From assembly GCF_014217545.1 (NCBI RefSeq), contig NZ_CP043178.1:3996737-4060736 (forward strand): 64,000 nucleotides of DNA, written 5' to 3'. Below, piece after piece: positions 14,788 to 23,139 of the stretch (its first letter is position 1; each line of letters opens with the position of its first letter). Source of the DNA: Pseudarthrobacter sp. NBSH8 (GTDB taxonomy: Bacteria; Actinomycetota; Actinomycetes; Actinomycetales; Micrococcaceae). The notes beneath the pieces were generated by a model. It saw nothing but the letters and a program-made list of their open reading frames with translations. It was not told where the DNA came from and made no database searches. The position numbers and the translations under genes were made by a program.

Positions 14788-16763
14788 TGCGGCTCCTCCG
14801 CCGAGGGGCGGCGGCCCGTGACAGTTCCTTCCGGAATAGCCAGGTCAAAGAGATGGAGCATGAGTGCCAGCCGTGCGGCGAGGGCTTTGGCGGCGCCGAA
14901 ACGGACATCCTTGTGGAGTGAAAGGGTGTTCCTGATAGCGGCAGCCGAATCCACTGGAACGATGCGGGCCGTACGGTCCAGCGACGGCGCATTCCAGTAC
15001 GCGCTGACATCCTGGTAACCGCTGCGGATAAGGGCGTGTTTCCAGCCTTTCAGCGTCCGGGGTCCGGACCGCCGGAACAGAGAACGCCGGACTTCAACGC
15101 ACATCCAGCCGCCAGGTTTGACGGCGTCTGCGGCAGCCTTGAAGTCCATCAGATCGGGGTTGCTGAGCAGGACAACTCCGTAGGTGCTGCCTTGATCCGC
15201 ACGTCCGGGCGCTACCGCTGCCGCTGCGGGATCGATCAGGTGGAGCGCGGACTTCAGTTCCGGGCTGGTGGTGCCGCCGTACCCGACGCTGCTGACCTGC
15301 AGGTCGGGGAGCAGGAACCGCCAGTCCAGCCGCCTCCAGAGGTGCGATGTGAGGGCTCCGATCGCGCCTGAGCCGGTTCCTTGCGTCCCGGATGGTTCCT
15401 GGCCGGGTGATCCGGCCCCGGAGCCGGACTCTCGATCGACACCTGGCCCCGTCTCCGCCGTCTGCGAGACCTGGTTCCACACGATCCCGGTGGCCTGGCG
15501 CAGCACCGTCTCCGCTCCTTGGGTGGCATCGATGAGAGTGCTGCCCGGCAACTGGCCAGCAAGTTTCCGGTAGGCCTGCCTCCAGCCTTCCAGGATCTCA
15601 GGGGAGTGTTCACCCTTCCTGCTGAACATAACGTGGCCAGGGACATCAAGAACGAGCAGGAGGTCAGGGGGTTGAACCACAGTAAAGGCAACAGTGTTGG
15701 TCATCTTTTCCAAAATGCCTCCCGCGCCAGTACCGGGCAGCAGGGCGTCGTAGGGCACACGGTCCATCAGCACCAGGCGCCCCATTAAGCTGTAGAGCCT
15801 TTCCAACAACCCACCCCGCAGCATCCGGTACACCTTCTTGGCACTCCGGCCGCCCGGAACCTTCACCAACCAGGCGTCCCATGGGCCCGCTCCCCACATG
15901 CCCATGTACAGATACTTGATTGGCAGGGGTACGGTAGCCTGCAGCCCGCGGAGCAGCGTCGTCTTTCCCGCGCCGTCTGGCGCCATTACTGCGACGACAG
16001 GTCCGCTGCCTTGTAGTCGGGCACCAAAGAGGCGAAGACCCTTATGCCTGGCAGCGGTCAGGCGGGGCGCAGCCGTACCGCCGGCCCACCTGGACGCCAT
16101 CGACGCCGCGGTGGCCGGCACTTGGTTGAAGTTGCCCGCCCGGACCAGAGCCAGTATTTCCGCCGCTGTCCCTTGTCCCATGCGGTGGTCGACAAAGCAC
16201 GCAATGAAATCGTAGGCAGAAGCGGCCTCGGCCGCCTTTCTGGCCGCGTCCACCCTCGCAGGTGCGATTTGACCTTTGTCCAGGAAGAGGTGGAGCAACT
16301 GGAGCCAGCCCTGGTCTGCAGGTGCCGGGAGCCACAACGGACCTCGGCGCACGCGACGGCCCAGACACTGCGGGGCCAGGGAAGTCCGCCACTGCTGATA
16401 GGGCCCGAAGGCGATCTCCGAGACGATATCCAGCTTCACCCAGCTGCCATCGGTGGCCGAATAGCAGAAGTAGAACCAGTGGCTGCCATGGCCGGGCGCC
16501 AGGACACGGCGGAAGCCTTCCGCCTGGAGCAGATCGTCCAGTATCGGCAACAAGTCGCTGGCCACAAGAATGTCCACGTCTCCAGTGGGGCGCGCCAAGT
16601 CGTCTTGCCCCCGGAGCAACAACCAGGACTGTCCCGTGGCCTCGAGGGCATGCAGGGCCGCTCTGAGGTTGCGCTCGATGACCGGCGCCTGCTGCAGCCC
16701 GACAGCCCCCGCGGCATCTGGTTCCGGGCGGACAGGACCCCCGGCTTTAGGGGGTGTAGGCAT
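14784..16763 (-). CDS. three-module protein: nucleotidyltransferase-like + P-loop kinase + methyltransferase-like
   Basis: Protein of 659 aa with three parts. Residues about 30-215 look like a nucleotidyltransferase-fold domain (RPTGDVDILV with acidic pair Asp62/Asp64, then VKLDIV with Asp112). Residues about 255-430 are a thymidylate-kinase-like P-loop domain (APDGAGKTT at 261-269; LMDRVPYDALLPG at 332-344). A Gly/Ser/Gln-rich linker (431-470) leads to a C-terminal domain (about 475-600) with VLLSNPDLMDFKAAADAVKP then GGWMCVEVRR, which resembles a class I methyltransferase but lacks an evident SAM-binding GxGxG. It overlaps the kinase gene downstream by four bases and the GH16 gene upstream by 17. 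A function in making or modifying a phosphorylated glycan substituent is inferred; I know no named family with this combination. Confidence 0.75.
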   Translation of the reverse strand: MPTPPKAGGPVRPEPDAAGAVGLQQAPVIERNLRAALHALEATGQSWLLLRGQDDLARPTGDVDILVASDLLPILDDLLQAEGFRRVLAPGHGSHWFYFCYSATDGSWVKLDIVSEIAFGPYQQWRTSLAPQCLGRRVRRGPLWLPAPADQGWLQLLHLFLDKGQIAPARVDAARKAAEAASAYDFIACFVDHRMGQGTAAEILALVRAGNFNQVPATAASMASRWAGGTAAPRLTAARHKGLRLFGARLQGSGPVVAVMAPDGAGKTTLLRGLQATVPLPIKYLYMGMWGAGPWDAWLVKVPGGRSAKKVYRMLRGGLLERLYSLMGRLVLMDRVPYDALLPGTGAGGILEKMTNTVAFTVVQPPDLLLVLDVPGHVMFSRKGEHSPEILEGWRQAYRKLAGQLPGSTLIDATQGAETVLRQATGIVWNQVSQTAETGPGVDRESGSGAGSPGQEPSGTQGTGSGAIGALTSHLWRRLDWRFLLPDLQVSSVGYGGTTSPELKSALHLIDPAAAAVAPGRADQGSTYGVVLLSNPDLMDFKAAADAVKPGGWMCVEVRRSLFRRSGPRTLKGWKHALIRSGYQDVSAYWNAPSLDRTARIVPVDSAAAIRNTLSLHKDVRFGAAKALAARLALMLHLFDLAIPEGTVTGRRPSAEEPQ

Positions 16764-17628
16764 ATTGCACCGCCCAATCGATTTGAAGATACCCGGATGT
16801 TTCGGCAGACGGATACGACGCGCTGGCGCGATCGGAGGTCTCCACCTGCAGCGTCCACCTCATCGGCGTATCGGGAACGCCGGCGGGGTCCGTTGTCTGG
16901 CTGATGAGTTGTCCATCCCAAAACCATTTGACGTTTCCCGGAGTCCATTCAGTGGTGGCCACATGCCATCCGTCAGGCCCGTCGGGTGAATAGACGCGGT
17001 TGGGCGGGTCAAATTTCATGGGTCCGGTGGCACGGGAGCCCTTGATTGCCGAGCTAGCATAAAGAGCACCATCCAGGCCCCCTTCCGGCCAATCAATTTC
17101 CCCTTCATTCCAGTCATCGCTGACAGGCCACAGCAGAAAGGCAATCTTGTAGCCGGGCATGGAATCATACCGGAACTTCACGGAGTACCGTCCATAGGTT
17201 TGACCGGTATAGCCAAAGGGAACAACGCTCGCCACCCGTGGGGATCCTGCGGCCGTATGGAGGAAGTAGTCAAGATTTCCCTGACTTACCGAGAGAACCT
17301 CGTCCGGCGCGTAGAGCCCTCTGCCGGAGCTGTCGGCGAAACCGGCATATCCCCTCATCTCTGCACCATAGACCTCGCCAACACTTCCGGAGCCGGCTGG
17401 CCGGGTGAAATCCTGGGCACCGGTCAGTTTCCATCCCGGAAGATCTCCAACGGGCATTTCCGTAAGCCTCTCTGTGAGTTGTTCCGCAGCCAGGTAGGGA
17501 ATCACAATTGCCCCCGCGATAAGTGCAGCTGTCGCACCGATGGATAAACTGACAAACCTGCGAAACCGAGCAAGGTTAAGGCGCCGATTTGAATTGGTAG
17601 ATTCGGACCGTAGTATTGCTGAAGACAT
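16747..17628 (-). CDS. membrane-anchored GH16-family protein
   Basis: Protein of 293 aa. An N-terminal transmembrane helix (about residues 25-45) is followed by a GH16 domain carrying EGEIDWPEGG: Glu177, Asp179 and Glu182 match the ExDxxE catalytic set. It is the second GH16 protein of the locus but is not a close copy of the one at 9927, so the two may act on different linkages or at different stages. I placed the start at the ATG at 17628 (MSSAILRSEST), which overlaps the end of the upstream polytopic gene by 53 bases; a longer frame continues upstream but reads as nonsense inside that gene. The ribosome binding site is weak, suggesting coupling. Confidence 0.82.
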   Translation of the reverse strand: MSSAILRSESTNSNRRLNLARFRRFVSLSIGATAALIAGAIVIPYLAAEQLTERLTEMPVGDLPGWKLTGAQDFTRPAGSGSVGEVYGAEMRGYAGFADSSGRGLYAPDEVLSVSQGNLDYFLHTAAGSPRVASVVPFGYTGQTYGRYSVKFRYDSMPGYKIAFLLWPVSDDWNEGEIDWPEGGLDGALYASSAIKGSRATGPMKFDPPNRVYSPDGPDGWHVATTEWTPGNVKWFWDGQLISQTTDPAGVPDTPMRWTLQVETSDRASASYPSAETSGYLQIDWAVQYAYTP

Positions 17629-19843
17629 TCTCGACGCCGGTTCCGTTCTCAAGTAAACGCTGCAGTTCCGGTAAGTACTGGGCCTCGAAAAGCTTTTCTT
17701 CCACCGCTTGGCGTTTTTGCTCTTCGGTAATGACCACATAATTGTTGTCCGCCGCTCGGAGCCTGTCAGCATAGGCCCGCAGGCCCTCAACACTGATTTT
17801 TCCTTTTGCTTGCCGGAAATAGTCAACCAGCGACGTCACACTTCCCCATTTGAGATAATGCGGATAGTCGGGCCCCACCAGCAACGGGAAGAAGTACTTC
17901 GTCTTAAAGACAATGTCGCCTGCCTTGGTGTTCGCGTCTAGCCACTGGCTGGCGCTGACGTCGTCCTGGGACACGCGATAGTCGGCCTCAGGCTGGAAGT
18001 GCACCACAGTGAACAGCATGGCCATCGTGACGATGGTTGCGCTGGCGCCAATGACTGTTCGACGAGTCCGGACAGGTCCGGACCAGAACAGCCACGCTAC
18101 GCCAATAGAGAGCCAGGGCAAGGCGAAGAGAAAAACCCTGAACCGCGCCTCGCCCCCGTAAGACTGCGCCAGCAGCCCCAGGGCCGGTGCGAAGGCGAGC
18201 CAGGCCACAACAAGTGTGGTCCGTACGTGACCATGAAGCAGGCGGCGGACGAATCCGGCCACCGCCAGCACCCCCGTTAGCAGTGTAAGCACAACCGCCA
18301 GGTGCGCCAGCGTGTGCCCTGTCAGTACCCAAGTTCCCAGGACCAGCGGATCGCCGCGTGGCGGGCGGTAGCCGATGTTGCCAAAGATATTGAATCCGCT
18401 GAACAGACCATACTTTCCCTTAACGTATGCCAGGTTCGGAATAAAATATGCCAGCGGCAGAACAACCAGCGCGGGCGCGAGCCAGCGCGGCCTGAAATAC
18501 CCAGAGACAAGAAGCGGGAATAGACCCAAGAGTGCGAGATAAGGCGTCAGTTGGTGACTCACCACAATTACAGCTTGGAGTACAAGGATGGCCACACAGG
18601 CTAAAATTTGTCTCTGAGGTACATTCCCCTCCCATATACCAGGCATAGCGCCGGACCGCCCGCTCTTGGCCCGCTGCACCGTCCGTGAAAGTCGGATCCG
18701 CGTTTCGAGACGGAGCATCCAACTGACCGGAACGCCCCTTAGGAAGGTAAAGGCAACAAGGCACATCGCCAGATAAAGCGAGTAAGAATAGGACTGGGGC
18801 GAGTAGTAGTTCTGGTTCACCCAATTGGCAAGCGTAAACACAAGGGTCGCAGTCCAATACATCCGCGCCCGGTTGGAGATGGTGCGCGCAATCGCGAGCA
18901 CGAGCACCGCATCGACCAGTGCAAAGCCGGTTTCTGCCCACGCTGCGTAGTCCAGTGCCGTCCGATATCCCATCACTTCGCCCAGAAAGGCGCTCAGCGC
19001 AAAGAACCCCGGCCACCGGTTATAGATATCGATAGATGGATCCACGGTGCCTGTCGCGGTGATGAAGTTCGTGACGGCCATATGTTTGTAGGTCCAAGGA
19101 AAACGTGGAACCTGGGCGAGCAGGCCAGCAGATGCGTATAGCATTACAACGAGGCTGGACACCGAGACGCTCATCAGCAGCGTGGAGAACGTCCGTCGAG
19201 CTACCAAGCCCCAGGCACAGGTTGCAACAACGAGCCCCACGGCGACATACCAGGCCAGCGGAAACTCTGCCAATAGCCCGAAGTCGCCGAGCCTGCCGGT
19301 TCCGGCTGTGGCCAGCCCTATGACCCAGAGGGCCGCGGCCAGCGCGAGCGCCCACCAAGGCAGCATCGCCATGGACCGGGGGCGCCGGCGCTGCTCCCGT
19401 TTTCCTGTGTCACTCTCCGGCTGTCCACCTTGCCTCGCGCCGCGAACAAACGATCCCGGCAGGTAGGTGCCTGGCCTCAGGATGATGAAGCCCACCGAGG
19501 CCAGGACGGTTGCTGCCGCCACCTGGCGCGGAAACCACAACCCGGTCCACGCCATCACCACTGCCACTGCCGTGTAGGTAACCGCACTGGCTGCCACTAT
19601 CCAGACAAGTCTGGAAGCCCGATCCGCAGACGGAAGGCGTGATAAGACCACCCAGCCAGGCAGTAGCAGGCAGACAACCAGCTTAAAAGCAGCCAAGAAG
19701 CCGCCACCGATGTCCATCAGGATGAGGAGGGCCGCCACTATTCCAAGTACGGCCAGCCCCGCATCGAGGTGCCGCGGCTGCTTCGGTGACGCTTGGGCAG
19801 TTGCCAGCGACGGGGAATTATCATCGTTGATGAGCAGTGCCAT
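17576..19843 (-). CDS. large polytopic membrane protein (Wzy- or GT-C-like)
   Basis: Protein of 755 aa with roughly 14-16 membrane helices over residues 20-620 and a soluble C-terminal domain (about 630-755, SQDDVSASQWLDANTKAGDI). Extracytoplasmic-looking motifs include YNRWPGFFALSAFLGEVMGY and NQNYYSPQSYSYSLYL. The architecture suits a GT-C glycosyltransferase or a repeat-unit polymerase, and the locus otherwise lacks an obvious Wzy, so this is the best candidate. The ATG at 19843 has an excellent AGGAGG eight bases upstream. It follows a GT2 gene by 67 bases and overlaps the GH16 gene. Specific function is not recognisable from sequence. Confidence 0.7.
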   Translation of the reverse strand: MALLINDDNSPSLATAQASPKQPRHLDAGLAVLGIVAALLILMDIGGGFLAAFKLVVCLLLPGWVVLSRLPSADRASRLVWIVAASAVTYTAVAVVMAWTGLWFPRQVAAATVLASVGFIILRPGTYLPGSFVRGARQGGQPESDTGKREQRRRPRSMAMLPWWALALAAALWVIGLATAGTGRLGDFGLLAEFPLAWYVAVGLVVATCAWGLVARRTFSTLLMSVSVSSLVVMLYASAGLLAQVPRFPWTYKHMAVTNFITATGTVDPSIDIYNRWPGFFALSAFLGEVMGYRTALDYAAWAETGFALVDAVLVLAIARTISNRARMYWTATLVFTLANWVNQNYYSPQSYSYSLYLAMCLVAFTFLRGVPVSWMLRLETRIRLSRTVQRAKSGRSGAMPGIWEGNVPQRQILACVAILVLQAVIVVSHQLTPYLALLGLFPLLVSGYFRPRWLAPALVVLPLAYFIPNLAYVKGKYGLFSGFNIFGNIGYRPPRGDPLVLGTWVLTGHTLAHLAVVLTLLTGVLAVAGFVRRLLHGHVRTTLVVAWLAFAPALGLLAQSYGGEARFRVFLFALPWLSIGVAWLFWSGPVRTRRTVIGASATIVTMAMLFTVVHFQPEADYRVSQDDVSASQWLDANTKAGDIVFKTKYFFPLLVGPDYPHYLKWGSVTSLVDYFRQAKGKISVEGLRAYADRLRAADNNYVVITEEQKRQAVEEKLFEAQYLPELQRLLENGTGVENVFSNTTVRIYQFKSAP

Positions 19844-19910
19844 CGGCGCGGCCTCCTGGGTCGGTGTGACTGAATGTCCAGCCTGATTCAAATGAACAGT
19901 TTGCGGGGCT

Positions 19911-21218
19911 TCATAACCTCCTGGCGGTCCTCGCACACCGTTCCAACAGATAGTTGAGCGGTCCGCGAGCCAGCGAGTACAGCTCAAGCCGCAAAACGTG
20001 GGCGAGTTGTTGATCCCAGGAATCTCGGCACTTGCTGCGCCCGGCCAGTGGCCGACGTGAGGCGCCCGCATCTTGCAGGAAGCTCCAGGCGACTAACGGA
20101 ATGCGGGCCAAGGCCAGCCGGGCCGTCTGGGGATTCAGGAGAATCTTTGCGAGCCAGGCCCCGAGTCCGCTCCCGTAGCCGCGCGCCTGGGCGCTCAATT
20201 CGTCAAGACCATCACGGTGGCGGTGCCAGACAATCGCGGACGGCTGAACCACCAGGCTGTACCCCGCAATAATCACGCGGGTGAACATGTCAATGTCTTC
20301 CCCTCCGCCGCTACGGGTTCCAACGCCCAAGGCGTTATCGAAGCCGCCTAGGCTTAGAGCGGTGATCCGATGCAGCGCGAAATTTGCTCCCGTTCCGAAG
20401 GCGCCCGGACAGAAGGGGAATTTCGCTAGTCCTGCTGGCGGGTCAGCGAAAGAGTAGACCCGCGGCGCCACGCTTTTGGACCAGCTGACCCGATCATCGA
20501 AGTATCCCTGGGTCGGCGAACGCAGCTCGCCGGCAGGCACGAGCCCTGTAACGCAGGCCGTCCCGGGCATGCGTTCGAAACCGGCCGCGATTTCGCGGAG
20601 CCACGCCTCGTCAACTACGACGTCGTCATCGGTGAAGGCGACGATGTCACCTTGTGCATTGCGAAGACCTGCGTTGCGCGCACGCGAGAGCCCCGGGGCG
20701 GGCTCGGTGATGAGCCGGATCCTTGGATCGTTGAATTCCACGCACACCATGTTGCGGGTCTCGTCCGTACGTGGTGCATTGTCCACCACCAGGATATCGA
20801 AATTGGGGTAGTCAAGCTGGCTTATCGCCGTCAGTGATTCTCTAAGCAGCGCTGAGCGGTCCCGTGTGCAAACAACAACAGTGAGGGACGGCATTGCTTC
20901 TCCAGGGGCCACCGGTGCAGCCGCCGGAAGTGCCGCGACAGCCTCGTCAAGGACCCCGCGCTGGACTATCCCCACAGGTGCCTCCACATCCACGAAGCCA
21001 CGAACCGCTCTCCCCTGGCGTACTAACAACCGTGCACGGTGGTAGCCGGCATGGTTGAGCAGCTGCAATTGGGTGTGATCAGAAAGCCAGTCCATGTCAA
21101 GGGCACCGATCCAGCGGGCTCCCTGCCACTCCGGCGGAAGCGAACTCTCCATGGCCGGTGCCAACATGAAGGCAGCCCGCTCCTCGACGGGCATGAGTTC
21201 CTCAACACGCTCGCTCAC
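19911..21218 (-). CDS. family 2 glycosyltransferase with N-terminal extension
   Basis: Protein of 435 aa. A GT-A domain occupies about residues 105-330: SLTVVVCTRDRSALLRESL, the donor-metal region IVAFTDDDVVVDEAWL (DDD) and the acceptor-side GGGEDIDMFTRVI (ED). The N-terminal ~100 residues are an extension (possibly a regulatory or acceptor domain). I chose the GTG at 21218 because GGAGG lies eight bases upstream and the GTG overlaps the TGA of the preceding gene (GTGA). A nearby upstream ATG (21233) would overlap that ribosome binding site. It should transfer one sugar to the lipid-linked repeat unit; the sugar is unknown. Confidence 0.88.
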   Translation of the reverse strand: MSERVEELMPVEERAAFMLAPAMESSLPPEWQGARWIGALDMDWLSDHTQLQLLNHAGYHRARLLVRQGRAVRGFVDVEAPVGIVQRGVLDEAVAALPAAAPVAPGEAMPSLTVVVCTRDRSALLRESLTAISQLDYPNFDILVVDNAPRTDETRNMVCVEFNDPRIRLITEPAPGLSRARNAGLRNAQGDIVAFTDDDVVVDEAWLREIAAGFERMPGTACVTGLVPAGELRSPTQGYFDDRVSWSKSVAPRVYSFADPPAGLAKFPFCPGAFGTGANFALHRITALSLGGFDNALGVGTRSGGGEDIDMFTRVIIAGYSLVVQPSAIVWHRHRDGLDELSAQARGYGSGLGAWLAKILLNPQTARLALARIPLVAWSFLQDAGASRRPLAGRSKCRDSWDQQLAHVLRLELYSLARGPLNYLLERCARTARRL

Positions 21219-22213
21219 TGGACTTCCCTCCACGCTGCGCCCACCCGTATGGTCCTGGGCAGCGGGCGGCCCTCAACATGGGACATCCGCCTGCCGCGCA
21301 CATACCCGGCGGCCGTGCACGCGAGTACGGCAATGACGGCCCCCGCGCGACCCAGTCCCTGGGGGTTATCGCCTCGGCTCCAGTCACGGACTCCGGAAAA
21401 TACAGCGCGCGGCAAAGTGCTGCGGACGTATCGCCGTTCCGGTCCGAGAGCCCGCTTCTGGCCTACAATCTGGCTGACCTGCGCTTTGGAGAGCCCCTCG
21501 GACCAGGACCTCGACAGCATGTAGCGCAGCGTTCCCCTCTCCGCCGGAACGTGGTGGCGGACCACCGCCGCAGGTTCGTAAACGATGCGCGATCCAGGTG
21601 TGCCCATCTTGGAGCGGATGCAGATCTCCGTTTCCTCACAGCCAAGCGGCAAACTGCCCTGACGGCCCAGCGAAATGTTGAAGCCGCCAACCTGACGAAG
21701 GACTTCAAGCCGGAAGGACATGTTGGCGCCAATGACATTCCGTACCTCGGAAGCCACTTTGGGCATTCCGCGGTGGCTGCATCCGACGATCCAGTCAAGC
21801 TCTTCACCGAAGTAGCCAGGGCGTCCTTTTTCCCACACCGGCTCGACGCGCCCGCCGACGGCCAGCACGTCAGGATCGTCATAGAGGACAAGCAGGCGTT
21901 CCAGCCAATCCGGCGCCGCCTCAGCGTCGTCGTCGAGGAAGGCCACTACGTCTGAGTCTGCCAGCCCGACCCCGGTATTCCGGGCCCCGGAAAGCCCCCG
22001 GGGACCGGTGCTCTCCACCACCGTCACGTCGTCGATAATTTCTATGAGCCGCTCGAAGAGCTCTTCGTTATGGTCGATCACCACCAGAATCTCCTGCGCC
22101 GCGACCGATTGGGCCCTGACGGATTCGATGACGTCCAGCAAAAGGTCCCAACGCCTTTGTGTGTAGGCACAAATGACGATCGATACAGTGGGACGTGCCA
22201 TACGATCCAGCAT
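21215..22213 (-). CDS. family 2 glycosyltransferase
   Basis: Protein of 332 aa with a GT-A fold: RPTVSIVICAYTQRRWDLLL, then DVVAFLDDDAEAAPDWLERL (DDD metal site), and QGSLPLGCEETEICIRSKM (ETE) as the likely catalytic-base region. The C-terminal 60 residues include a weakly hydrophobic segment. It belongs to the leftward polysaccharide operon: its ATG lies two bases from the stop of the upstream GT2 gene and its own stop overlaps the next GT2 start. A second possible start (MARPTV, 22201) is four codons in. Confidence 0.88.
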   Translation of the reverse strand: MLDRMARPTVSIVICAYTQRRWDLLLDVIESVRAQSVAAQEILVVIDHNEELFERLIEIIDDVTVVESTGPRGLSGARNTGVGLADSDVVAFLDDDAEAAPDWLERLLVLYDDPDVLAVGGRVEPVWEKGRPGYFGEELDWIVGCSHRGMPKVASEVRNVIGANMSFRLEVLRQVGGFNISLGRQGSLPLGCEETEICIRSKMGTPGSRIVYEPAAVVRHHVPAERGTLRYMLSRSWSEGLSKAQVSQIVGQKRALGPERRYVRSTLPRAVFSGVRDWSRGDNPQGLGRAGAVIAVLACTAAGYVRGRRMSHVEGRPLPRTIRVGAAWREVQ

Positions 22214-22214
22214 G

Positions 22215-23078
22215 CTAGCTTGCCCGGACCAGGGAGAGGACCGTCTGGGGGTCCGTGGGGGTCCGCGGGACAGTCACATTGGCGTACGCATATTTCACCC
22301 GGCGGAGGGCTTCGGGCCTGGCTCCTGCCGTGGGCGACTCCCACAGGGTGCATTCACGGGCCAGCGTGCCAAGGACCCGCCACCCATCCCGGAATGTCTG
22401 CAGGTTCGAGGCTCCGGAAATTCGGTCGAGCTCAATGCTCGGCACTTCTGCGATGCGAAGTCCGGCCCGTGCCGCCCGGACGATCAGCTCGGTCTCAATC
22501 TCGAAGCCGTCGGATTCAAGCTCGAGGACCTCAAGGCACTCCCGGCGGAAGGCGATGTAGCCGTAGCAAAGGTCGGAGTAATTGCTGTGCAGAACCGTGT
22601 TCGCCAAGCCTGTTAGCACCTTGTTGCCAACGTTCCGCAGCCGCGTCAGGTCTTCGGATCCGCCTCCGGTGACGTACCGCGAGCCTTTGACGAAGTCGTA
22701 GTCATGCTGGAGAGGGGATACAAACCAGCCGATCTCCTGCGGATCCATGCTTCCATCGGCGTCCAGCATGACAATGATGTCACCGGTGGAGGCGGCGAAG
22801 CCGGACCTTACCGCTACGCCTTTGCCCTTGCGCAGTTCGTGGACAATAACGACGTCGGAACGGAGTGCCTTCGCAACCTCCACCGTATTGTCCCGCGAGC
22901 GCCCGTCGACGATGACTACTTCGTCAACGTACGACGGCATGCGGCGAAGCACCCACGGGAGATTCTTTGCTTCGTTCAAGGTTGGAATGACGACACTGAC
23001 TGAGGCCCTGGTGACCTCGACCACCGGCATCGTGAATGCAATTGGGAGCTGGGTGGAAATGGACAAATACCTCACCAC
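22215..23078 (-). CDS. family 2 glycosyltransferase, DPM1-like
   Basis: Protein of 287 aa close to the dolichol/polyprenyl-phosphate mannosyltransferase group: VSVVIPTLNEAKNLPWVLRR, DIIVMLDADGSMDPQEI (DxD), DFVKGSRY and CYGYIAFRRE. Such enzymes make polyprenyl-phosphate sugars or add the first sugars in a repeat unit. It is the first gene of the leftward polysaccharide operon. The start could be the ATG at 23078 or the internal MPVVEV (23030), which fits the family boundary better. An IS1380-type element is inserted about 60 bases upstream, so the native promoter of this operon has been separated from its former surroundings. Confidence 0.87.
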   Translation of the reverse strand: MVRYLSISTQLPIAFTMPVVEVTRASVSVVIPTLNEAKNLPWVLRRMPSYVDEVVIVDGRSRDNTVEVAKALRSDVVIVHELRKGKGVAVRSGFAASTGDIIVMLDADGSMDPQEIGWFVSPLQHDYDFVKGSRYVTGGGSEDLTRLRNVGNKVLTGLANTVLHSNYSDLCYGYIAFRRECLEVLELESDGFEIETELIVRAARAGLRIAEVPSIELDRISGASNLQTFRDGWRVLGTLARECTLWESPTAGARPEALRRVKYAYANVTVPRTPTDPQTVLSLVRAS

Positions 23079-23105
23079 TTCATGACGTTTGCGGATTAGT
23101 CAACA

Positions 23106-23133
23106 CCGCGCTCGGCTGGGAAGTCGAGCGCGG
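23106..23133. repeat. perfect hairpin upstream of the glycosyltransferase operon
   Basis: Perfect 9-bp arms CCGCGCTCG (23106-23114) and CGAGCGCGG (23125-23133) with a 10-base loop. It lies 28 bases upstream of the ATG at 23078 and six bases from the IS left end. On the plus strand it is followed by CTTTAG, so it may be a former terminator for a rightward transcript now cut by the IS, or an operator for the leftward operon. Confidence 0.5.
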
Positions 23134-23139
23134 CTTTAG

